A stretch of DNA of 5,372 nucleotides from Marinospirillum sp. Lineage in GTDB: Bacteria > Pseudomonadota > Gammaproteobacteria > Pseudomonadales > Halomonadaceae. The position numbers and the translations under genes are program-made. The stretch is taken from NCBI GenBank assembly GCA_007116865.1, contig SKHR01000038.1, positions 1-5,372 on the forward strand. Direction: 5' to 3'. Of this stretch, positions 1 through 4,979 are shown piece by piece (the first letter of the stretch is position 1; every line of letters begins with the position of its first letter). A model generated the notes under the pieces. That model had not been told where the DNA came from. It worked only from the letters and a program-made list of their open reading frames with translations, and did not search any database.

Positions 1-100
1 AGTCCAACAGCTGACGGCGCAGTGTTTCTATCTGACGTGCCTGCGGCGGTAACATTTCGTCCATGCCATCAGGCAGCATCCATAGATCGGCCAGGCTCAT
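1..100 (-). CDS. hisZ: HisZ, ATP phosphoribosyltransferase regulatory subunit (N-terminal fragment)
   Basis: Only the first 33 codons are in the window; the gene continues past the left edge. The ATG at 100 opens a frame beginning MSLADLWMLPDGMDEMLPP and continuing ARQIETLRRQLLD. This is the characteristic HisZ start, a 'W-LPDG--E-LPP-A--IE-LRR-LLD' pattern. HisZ is a catalytically inactive paralogue of histidyl-tRNA synthetase that pairs with the short form of HisG to form the first, feedback-controlled enzyme of histidine biosynthesis in the cytoplasm. The start is supported by an AGGAG at 107-111, six bases upstream. Its position just after hflC matches my recollection of Pseudomonas-type genomes, where purA follows. 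The main alternative is a true HisS, but the N-terminal motif and the context favour HisZ. Catalytic-motif differences cannot be checked from this fragment. Confidence 0.85.
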   Translation of the reverse strand, partial: MSLADLWMLPDGMDEMLPPQARQIETLRRQLLD

Positions 101-106
101 TCCTCA

Positions 107-111
107 CTCCT
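107..111 (-). promoter_or_regulatory. Ribosome binding site of hisZ
   Basis: On the minus strand AGGAG lies six bases before the hisZ ATG at 100, which fixes the start. A second purine run, GAGGA (101-105), touches the ATG and is too close to act. No convincing promoter is visible in the gap: a TAAAAT at 112-117 has no recognisable -35 partner, because that position falls in the hairpin. hisZ probably depends on read-through from hflC or on an upstream promoter. Confidence 0.6.
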
Positions 112-130
112 ATTTTATGGTTACCTGACA

Positions 131-171
131 CACGAAAGCCGGAGGCAAGCCTCCGGCAGTTTTGTCTCGTG
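131..171 (-). terminator. GC-rich hairpin between hflC and hisZ, possible terminator or attenuator
   Basis: Positions 138-145 (GCCGGAGG) pair perfectly with 150-157 (CCTCCGGC), giving an 8-bp GC-rich stem. On the minus-strand RNA the loop is CUUG, a known stable tetraloop. CACGA (131-135) can also pair with TCGTG (167-171) as an outer stem. On the minus strand the hairpin starts five bases after the hflC stop when the outer stem is counted. It is preceded by AAAA and followed only by UUU then CGUG. The short U-tract makes it a weak or partial intrinsic terminator in the hisZ direction. It could equally protect the 3' end of the hflKC message or act as an attenuator. The stem is certain; the function is inferred. 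Confidence 0.55.
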
Positions 172-175
172 CTAT

Positions 176-1048
176 TCAACGCCCCTGAGAAGACTCCAGA
201 TAACGGAAGAACTCAGACTTGGGACTGATCACCAAAATATCACCGCTCGAGTTAAAGCTTTCTCGATAGGCTTGCAGACTACGCGTGAAACGGTAGAACT
301 CAGCATCTTGCTGGAAGGCCTCAGCATAAATCCGTGCAGCTTCTGCATCCCCTTCACCGCGCAGGATTTCGGAATCACGCTGGGCAGAGGCCAGAATCAC
401 CTCGCGGTTACGATCGGCTGCTGCGCGAATCCGCTCAGCCTGCTCTTGACCCTGGGCACGATATTCACGCGCTTCACGCTGACGTTCGGTGCGCATCCGT
501 TCATAAACCGAGTTGGATACTTCGGTCGGCAGGTCGATCTGCTTGACTCGAATATCCAGAATTCGCACACCCATTTCACGACGCAGGGCAGCGGTCAGCT
601 CTTCAATCGGGCGCTCCATCAGCTCATCACGCTGCTCACTGACGATTTCCACCAGTGTGCGACGACCAAACTCGTTACGCAGACTTTCATCCACCCGTGG
701 CGCGATCAAACGCATGGCGGCTTGTTCATCACCGGCGGTTGCTTCGTAGTAGCGGGTCACATCAACAATCTGCCACTTCACAAAGGAGTCAACGATCACC
801 CCTTTGCGGTCACCGGTCAGATAACGCGAAGGCCGCGCATCCAGCGTCTGCACCCGCGTATCAAACAGGCGCACGGTGTTGTAAACCGGAATTTTCCAAC
901 GCAGGCCGGGCTGAATATCGGTTTCAACCACTTCACCAAACTGCAAGCGAATCGCGCGCTCGGTTTCATTCACCACATACAAACTACTGCTAGCCAGCAG
1001 TGCCGCGCCGGCAAGAAAACCGAGCGCAACAAAAGAACGAGTGTGCAT
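176..1048 (-). CDS. hflC: HflC, SPFH-domain subunit of the HflKC regulator of FtsH
   Basis: This 290-residue protein is about the length I recall for Pseudomonas HflC and shorter than the roughly 334 residues of E. coli. An N-terminal signal anchor spans about residues 6-26 (FVALGFLAGAALLASSSLYVV), followed by the SPFH/band 7 domain from about 25 (NETERAIRLQFG, then PGLRWKIP at 47-54). A charged helical stretch rich in E, R, A and Q follows at about 180-250. The C-terminus has the family signature FYRFTRSLQAYRESF (251-265) and ISPKSEFFRYL (274-284). In the known E. coli system, HflC and HflK form a large inner-membrane assembly, mostly periplasmic, that encloses FtsH and limits its access to membrane substrates. 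The ATG overlaps the hflK stop, and GGAGG at 1056-1060 supports this start. The gene ends in TGA. No damage or missing region is seen. Confidence 0.96.
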   Translation of the reverse strand: MHTRSFVALGFLAGAALLASSSLYVVNETERAIRLQFGEVVETDIQPGLRWKIPVYNTVRLFDTRVQTLDARPSRYLTGDRKGVIVDSFVKWQIVDVTRYYEATAGDEQAAMRLIAPRVDESLRNEFGRRTLVEIVSEQRDELMERPIEELTAALRREMGVRILDIRVKQIDLPTEVSNSVYERMRTERQREAREYRAQGQEQAERIRAAADRNREVILASAQRDSEILRGEGDAEAARIYAEAFQQDAEFYRFTRSLQAYRESFNSSGDILVISPKSEFFRYLESSQGR

Positions 1049-2289
1049 CAGCGGCCCTCCCGACGAATACCTGAAGTGGATTGGTTCTGGCGCTCACGAA
1101 TGCGCTCTACTACACGATCCGTGATCGCATCCAGCTCATGCTCTGAGCTGGCACCAGAAGCGCGAGCTGCGCCGCCTCCGACTGCACCACCCCCTAAACG
1201 ATCCAGGGGCAGGTACATCATGTTATTGCTGCCTTCGTTGGTATCAACCAGGACTTTGCTGGTCTGGCTAAATACTTCCTGCAGCGTTGTCAGGTAAAGA
1301 CGCTCACGCATGACATCTGGTGCCAAACGATACTCTTCCAGCAGGGCCACAAAACGCATGCTTTCACCTTCAGCGCGGGCGGTGACGGCCTCACGATAAC
1401 CCTGGGCCTCTTCACGAATCCGCGCCGCACGGCCTTCGGCATCAGGAAGAACTGAGTTCTCATAAGCGCGTGCCTGGTTGATCGTACGTTCACGATCTTC
1501 ACGCGCCCGAATCACGTCATCAAAAGCCGACTGGACTTCATCCGGTGCCGAGGTGCTTTCGATGTTGACGGTTTGCAGACGGATGCCCACACCATAGGTT
1601 TCAAGATAACGCTGCAAGCGCTCCAAAACCCCAGTCGCCAGAATTTCCCGGCCTTCGGTGAGGATTTCAATCAGGTTGGTGGTTCCCACCTCATGACGCA
1701 AGGAGGAATCCAGTGCATATTCCAGACTGCGCTCTGGCGCACGCACGTTGATCAGATAGTCTTTGGGGTTTTCAACCACATACTGAACAGAAATCGCGAC
1801 CTTAACGATGTTCTCGTCACGGGTCAGCATGCTCGCCTGTTGGTTGATGGAACGGATACGTGTCACGTTCACCTTGGTGACCGAGTCAATGATCGGTGGG
1901 TTCCAGTGCAGACCGGGGGTCACGGTTTCATGGTATTTACCCAGACGCAAAACCACGCCTCGCTCGGCCTGGTCGATCAGGTAAAAACCGCTGGCAAACC
2001 AAATCGCCAGGATCAAAACCCCGACCAGGGCTGTCAGGCCATAACCACCAAACTTGGCTGGTGGACGACCGGCACCACTGCCGCCGTCTTTGCCACCCTG
2101 CCCGCCTTGACCGCCTTTGCTGCCAAACAGACCATTGAGCTTGTCCTGAAACTTTTTCAGCGCTTCATCCAAGTCAGGCGGCCCTTGATTGCCACCTGGT
2201 CCACCTTGATTACCTGTATTACGGTCGGGCTTACGACCCCCGCCACTCCAAGGGTCATGCTGGTTCCCACCCGGCTCATTCCACGCCAT
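1048..2289 (-). CDS. hflK: HflK, SPFH-domain subunit of the HflKC regulator of FtsH
   Basis: This 413-residue protein is close to the 419 residues of E. coli HflK. It opens with the family's MAWNEPGG start and a cytoplasmic Gly/Pro/Gln-rich segment (about 1-82) containing QGPPDLDEALKKFQDKL (35-51) and a run of GGQ repeats (59-70). A single membrane segment spans about 84-106 (LTALVGVLILAIWFASGFYLI). The SPFH/band 7 domain follows: QAERGVVLRLGKY (107-119), TPGLHWNPP (124-132) and SAPDEVQSAFDDVIRAREDR (247-266). A charged helix at about 255-320 precedes a Gly/Ala-rich linker (366-380) and a basic tail. HflK pairs with HflC around the FtsH protease in the inner membrane. The ATG has a GGGAGA nine bases upstream. 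The gene lies 64 bases after hflX and overlaps hflC by one base. Confidence 0.96.
   Translation of the reverse strand: MAWNEPGGNQHDPWSGGGRKPDRNTGNQGGPGGNQGPPDLDEALKKFQDKLNGLFGSKGGQGGQGGKDGGSGAGRPPAKFGGYGLTALVGVLILAIWFASGFYLIDQAERGVVLRLGKYHETVTPGLHWNPPIIDSVTKVNVTRIRSINQQASMLTRDENIVKVAISVQYVVENPKDYLINVRAPERSLEYALDSSLRHEVGTTNLIEILTEGREILATGVLERLQRYLETYGVGIRLQTVNIESTSAPDEVQSAFDDVIRAREDRERTINQARAYENSVLPDAEGRAARIREEAQGYREAVTARAEGESMRFVALLEEYRLAPDVMRERLYLTTLQEVFSQTSKVLVDTNEGSNNMMYLPLDRLGGGAVGGGAARASGASSEHELDAITDRVVERIRERQNQSTSGIRREGR
1056..1060 (-). promoter_or_regulatory. Ribosome binding site of hflC inside the hflK 3' end
   Basis: GGAGG on the minus strand lies seven bases before the hflC ATG, within the last codons of hflK. 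With the TGATG stop/start overlap at 1046-1050, it points to translational coupling of two partners that assemble together. Confidence 0.75.
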
Positions 2290-2298
2290 AGTGCTTTA

Positions 2299-2304
2299 TC
2301 TCCC
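2299..2304 (-). promoter_or_regulatory. Ribosome binding site of hflK
   Basis: GGGAGA on the minus strand lies nine bases before the hflK ATG at 2289. The rest of the 64-base hflX-hflK gap (2290-2353) shows no strong hairpin and no paired -35/-10 boxes. A lone TTGACT lacks a -10 at a workable distance. hflK is therefore probably transcribed from upstream. Confidence 0.6.
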
Positions 2305-2353
2305 ACTAGGAAAGTCAACGTTTGCGCAATGCTACCTTAAAACGTGCGACAGG

Positions 2354-3649
2354 TCATGGTTTTGTGACCCAGATCAGCGCGTCTTCGGACATCTCGACCG
2401 ATGCCAGTACCTGCCCCAGGTCTTTTTTCGACAGATGCAGGTGCAGCAGGCTGTTGCCTTGCTCATCATAAGTCTCAGCCAGCACCCCGCCACGGGCATA
2501 GAGTTGAGCACGAAAACGGCTCGCCGTGGCGGGCAGTTGCAGCCAACCTTCGACCTGCGGCAGCGCCAGACGTTCCGAAATCGCCTGCAACAGCAGGTCA
2601 ATTCCCTGCCCGGTTTGTGCCGACAGCCAGACCCGCTGAACCTGACCGGCATCGTCCCGCTCCAGGCGGGGCGCCTGTTCCAGCCGATCAATCTTGTTAA
2701 ACACCAGCAGGCTTGGCACTTCGCTGGCACCGATTTCAGCCAGCACCGCTTCAACCTGAAACTGGTTGTCTTCCCGCTCTAAACTGGCCGCGTCCACTAC
2801 ATGCAGCAACAGGCTGGCCTCAGAGGCCTCTTGCAGGGTCGCCTGAAAAGCCTCCACCAGCTTGTGGGGCAAATGGCGGATAAATCCAACCGTATCCGCC
2901 AGCACCACCGGGCCAACATCCGTGACGTCAAGGCGACGCAGGGTTGGATCAAGCGTTGCAAACAACTGATCCGCCGCATACACCTGGGCCTGGGTCATCT
3001 GGTTGAACAGGGTGGATTTACCGGCGTTGGTGTAACCCACCAGCGACACGGCTGGAATCTCTGCCTGCACCCGCGCACGCCGACTGTTTTCTCGCTGCTG
3101 GCGCACTTTCTTTAAGCGCCGATGGATGGCACCGATACGGGCTCTTAACAGACGCCGGTCGGTTTCCAACTGGGTTTCACCCGGGCCGCGCAGGCCGATC
3201 CCGCCTTTTTGCCGCTCCAGGTGAGTCCAACCGCGCACCAGCCGGGTGCTCATGTATTCCAGCTGTGCCAGCTCGACCTGCAATTTGCCTTCGTAGGTTC
3301 GCGCCCGCTGGGCAAAGATATCCAGAATCAACCCGGTCCGATCCAGCACTCGGCAGGAGAGCTCGCGCTCCAGATTGCGTTCTTGCGAAGGTTTCAATGC
3401 GTGATTGAATAACACCAGATCGGCATCGTGTTCTTCAATGGCCGCACGCAGCTCATCCAGCTTGCCAGCACCAATGAATAAACGCGGGGAAGGTTGATTG
3501 CGTTGACCACGGATCAGGGCGAGGGTTTCTGCACCAGCAGAACGCGCCAACTCCAAAAACTCGCCAACATCCTCTTTTTCGGATTCATCTGCCAGGTCCA
3601 GATGAACAAGGACGGCTCGATTGCCGCCCTTTTCGCGCTCAAAAAACAA
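2354..3649 (-). CDS. hflX: HflX, ribosome-associated GTPase
   Basis: This 431-residue protein has the full HflX architecture. The N-terminal domain (about 1-195) contains the family hallmarks FAQRARTYEGKLQVELAQL (112-130), LVRGWTHLERQKGGIGLRG (137-155) and GPGETQLETDRR (155-166). The GTPase domain shows G1 GYTNAGKS (205-212), the G2-region ATLDPT (231-236), G3 DTVGF (252-256), G4 NKID (318-321) and G5 SAQTG (343-347). A short C-terminal domain ends in WVTKP. HflX is known to bind the 50S subunit and split stalled or idle 70S ribosomes, notably in heat stress. The start is TTG at 3649. Reading upstream in frame, a TGA appears after only four codons (AAC, CTG, GTT, GCG), and the next ATG is near residue 133, well inside the conserved region. 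The FFER start aligned at residue 2 supports TTG. The Shine-Dalgarno sequence is poor. It lies 18 bases after hfq, so co-transcription is likely. Confidence 0.97.
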   Translation of the reverse strand: MFFEREKGGNRAVLVHLDLADESEKEDVGEFLELARSAGAETLALIRGQRNQPSPRLFIGAGKLDELRAAIEEHDADLVLFNHALKPSQERNLERELSCRVLDRTGLILDIFAQRARTYEGKLQVELAQLEYMSTRLVRGWTHLERQKGGIGLRGPGETQLETDRRLLRARIGAIHRRLKKVRQQRENSRRARVQAEIPAVSLVGYTNAGKSTLFNQMTQAQVYAADQLFATLDPTLRRLDVTDVGPVVLADTVGFIRHLPHKLVEAFQATLQEASEASLLLHVVDAASLEREDNQFQVEAVLAEIGASEVPSLLVFNKIDRLEQAPRLERDDAGQVQRVWLSAQTGQGIDLLLQAISERLALPQVEGWLQLPATASRFRAQLYARGGVLAETYDEQGNSLLHLHLSKKDLGQVLASVEMSEDALIWVTKP

Positions 3650-3667
3650 GTTCAGAACCGCTCAGCT

Positions 3668-3904
3668 TCAAGACTCATCGTCTTCTGGGCTTGGCATGCG
3701 CACGTTACGAGAAGGCACAACCGTCGAAATGGCGTGTTTGTAAACCATTTGGCTGACCGTATTTTTCAGCAGAATCACGAACTGGTCGAAGGACTCAATC
3801 TGACCTTGCAGTTTGATACCATTGACGAGAAAAATCGAAACTGGAATACGCTCTTTGCGCAACAAATTCAGATAGGGGTCTTGTAATGTTTGCCCTTTAG
3901 ACAT
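3668..3904 (-). CDS. hfq: Hfq, RNA chaperone of the Sm-like family
   Basis: This 78-residue protein forms hexameric rings that bind small RNAs and mRNAs and promote their pairing. The Sm core is nearly identical to known gammaproteobacterial Hfq: KGQTLQDPYLN (3-13), LVNGIKLQGQIESFDQFVIL (26-45), then KNTVSQMVYKHAISTVVPSR (47-66). Proximal-face residues Q8, F42, K56 and H57, which bind 3' U-tails, are all present. The rim patch is R16-K17-E18-R19. On the distal face, I30 and K31 are kept but position 25 is Phe where E. coli has Tyr. The tail after the core is only about 12 residues and ends in PEDDES, an acidic tip with almost no linker; E. coli Hfq is 102 residues. The ATG is set by AAGGGAG seven bases upstream. 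The gene has its own likely promoter after miaA. Confidence 0.98.
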   Translation of the reverse strand: MSKGQTLQDPYLNLLRKERIPVSIFLVNGIKLQGQIESFDQFVILLKNTVSQMVYKHAISTVVPSRNVRMPSPEDDES

Positions 3905-3966
3905 GGCTTGTCTCCCTTGGACGTTAGAATTTTAGATTTCATTTATTATTGGGTATTGCCTGTGAC
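3905..3966 (-). promoter_or_regulatory. hfq leader (5' untranslated region), AT-rich
   Basis: If transcription starts about seven bases after the TATAAT box (near 3966), hfq has a leader of roughly 62 bases. It is markedly more AT-rich than the flanking coding sequence. It contains AATAATAAA (3942-3950 on the minus strand), which reads as three A-R-N triplets, the motif type bound by the distal face of Hfq. E. coli Hfq is known to repress its own translation through its leader, so autoregulation is plausible here but unproven. No strong hairpin is visible. Confidence 0.4.
3912..3918 (-). promoter_or_regulatory. Ribosome binding site of hfq
   Basis: AAGGGAG on the minus strand ends seven bases before the hfq ATG at 3904. 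It is a good Shine-Dalgarno sequence, clearly stronger than those before miaA and hflX, which fits the high protein demand known for Hfq. Confidence 0.75.
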
Positions 3967-3972
3967 AGAAAG

Positions 3973-3978
3973 ATTATA
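3973..3978 (-). promoter_or_regulatory. Probable sigma-70 -10 box of an hfq promoter
   Basis: A perfect TATAAT lies on the minus strand just after the miaA stop. The -35 region falls in the last miaA codons and is poor: at 17-base spacing the hexamer is CAGCAA. There is also no TG extension upstream. The promoter may be weak, activator-dependent or read by another sigma factor. In E. coli, hfq also has promoters inside and after miaA, so the location makes sense. Confidence 0.55.
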
Positions 3979-3985
3979 CCCTGAG

Positions 3986-4978
3986 TTAATCCGACTTGCT
4001 GCTGATTTTGCTGCACATGCGTGACTCCTTCTCTGTCTCACAAAACCGCATCACTTGGTCACTCACCCGCTCAATAAGTTCCGGCCGGGTGACTTCGATT
4101 GATTGCAAACCCTCCCAGCCGCGCATCCAGGTCAACTGGCGCTTGGCTAACTGGCGGGTGGCTGCCTGTCCTGCCGCGCGCATCGCATCCCAGTCAAACT
4201 GACCATCAAGATACTGCCAGACCTGGCGATATCCCACCGATTTCATCGATGGCAACCCCAGGTGCAAGTCTGGGCGAGCGCGCAGCTCTTCTACCTCTTC
4301 CACAAAACCCGATTGCAGCATTAGATCAAAACGCAGATTGATTCGCTCATGCAGCCAGGCACGCTGTGGCGGCAGCAAACCCAGCTGCAAAACCCGCCAG
4401 GGAAAACTCGGCGTTGATTGTTCTTGCCACAGCTGAGTGCGGGTTTTGCCGGTGAGCTGCCAGAGCTCTAACGCGCGCACCAAACGTTGTGGATCGGTTG
4501 GCGCGATACGGGCCGCCGACTCTGGGTCCAGTTGACTCAGACGCTGGTGCAAAGCGGGCGCGCCCTGGACTTGTAGCTCGGCTTCCAGTTTGGCGCGTAT
4601 CTGCGGATCGGCCGGCGGCAGATTGGTTTCACCGGCCAGAAGGCGCTGAAAATACAGGCTGGTGCCACCAGCCAGCAGCGGCACCTTGCCTTGATCAGTC
4701 AAGTGCTGCATCACTTGCAGGGCATCACGGCGAAAATCACCGGCGGAATAAACTTCGGCCGGATCTCGGATATCAATCAAATGGTGGGGCGCACGCGCCA
4801 GAGTCGCGGCATCCGGCTTGGCCGTACCAATATCCATCTGCTGATAGACCAGCGCTGAATCGACACTGACGATTTCGGTGTTCAGAATTTCGGCCAGCGC
4901 TACCGCTAGGTCGGTTTTACCCACCGCGGTTGGCCCTAATAAAAAGATCGCTGGGGGACGCACGGCTGCCAGGCTCAC
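3986..4978 (-). CDS. miaA: MiaA, tRNA dimethylallyltransferase
   Basis: MiaA transfers a dimethylallyl group from DMAPP to N6 of A37 in tRNAs reading UNN codons, the first step to ms2i6A. This 330-residue protein is slightly longer than E. coli MiaA (316). It shows the P-loop GPTAVGKT (15-22), the substrate motif DSALVYQQMDIGTAKP (40-55), HHLIDIRDPAEVYSAGDF (65-82), LAGGTSLYF (102-110), IAPTDPQRLVRALE (158-171), SVGYRQVW (247-254) and the C-terminal ATRQLAKRQLTWMRGW (273-288). One small deviation is Ser107 in GGTSLY, where E. coli and many relatives have Met. The start is GTG at 4978, one base after the mutL TGA, with only a G-rich run (4986-4990) as a possible ribosome binding site, so coupling to mutL translation is likely. 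A GTG five codons later is an alternative. The last 20 residues form a hydrophilic tail. Confidence 0.97.
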   Translation of the reverse strand: MSLAAVRPPAIFLLGPTAVGKTDLAVALAEILNTEIVSVDSALVYQQMDIGTAKPDAATLARAPHHLIDIRDPAEVYSAGDFRRDALQVMQHLTDQGKVPLLAGGTSLYFQRLLAGETNLPPADPQIRAKLEAELQVQGAPALHQRLSQLDPESAARIAPTDPQRLVRALELWQLTGKTRTQLWQEQSTPSFPWRVLQLGLLPPQRAWLHERINLRFDLMLQSGFVEEVEELRARPDLHLGLPSMKSVGYRQVWQYLDGQFDWDAMRAAGQAATRQLAKRQLTWMRGWEGLQSIEVTRPELIERVSDQVMRFCETEKESRMCSKISSKSD

Positions 4979-4979
4979 T

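Noticed and set aside
176..186. Shared GGGGCGTTGAA at the ends of hflC and mutL
   Set aside because: Both encode a terminal Gly-Arg-stop in GC-rich sequence. The match is short and explained by coding, so it is not called as a repeat.
272..1297. Long plus-strand ORF of 341 codons opposite hflC and the hflK end
   Set aside because: It is fully antisense to two strongly conserved genes, has no recognisable domain and no ribosome binding site I could support. Long antisense frames are expected in GC-rich coding sequence.
1573..2340. Plus-strand ORF of 255 codons opposite hflK
   Set aside because: It mirrors the HflK codons, including the Gly-rich region, and its composition is that of a shadow frame rather than a protein family I know.
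2290..2353. TTGACT in the hflX-hflK gap as the -35 of an hflK promoter
   Set aside because: No -10-like hexamer lies 16-18 bases downstream, so it was not called.
2291..2782. Plus-strand ORF of 163 codons opposite the hflX 3' end
   Set aside because: It is a shadow of hflX with low-complexity Gln/Leu composition and no family resemblance.
3641..3667. Possible terminator after hfq, because a T6 run follows a GTTC-T-GAAC inverted repeat
   Set aside because: The stem is only four pairs with a one-base loop and cannot form properly. The T run is also the second and third codons of hflX.
3868..3942. 24-codon minus-strand upstream ORF in the hfq leader, overlapping the hfq start out of frame
   Set aside because: The ATG at 3942 has no Shine-Dalgarno sequence in range, and the peptide resembles nothing known. 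Translation seems unlikely without ribosome profiling support.
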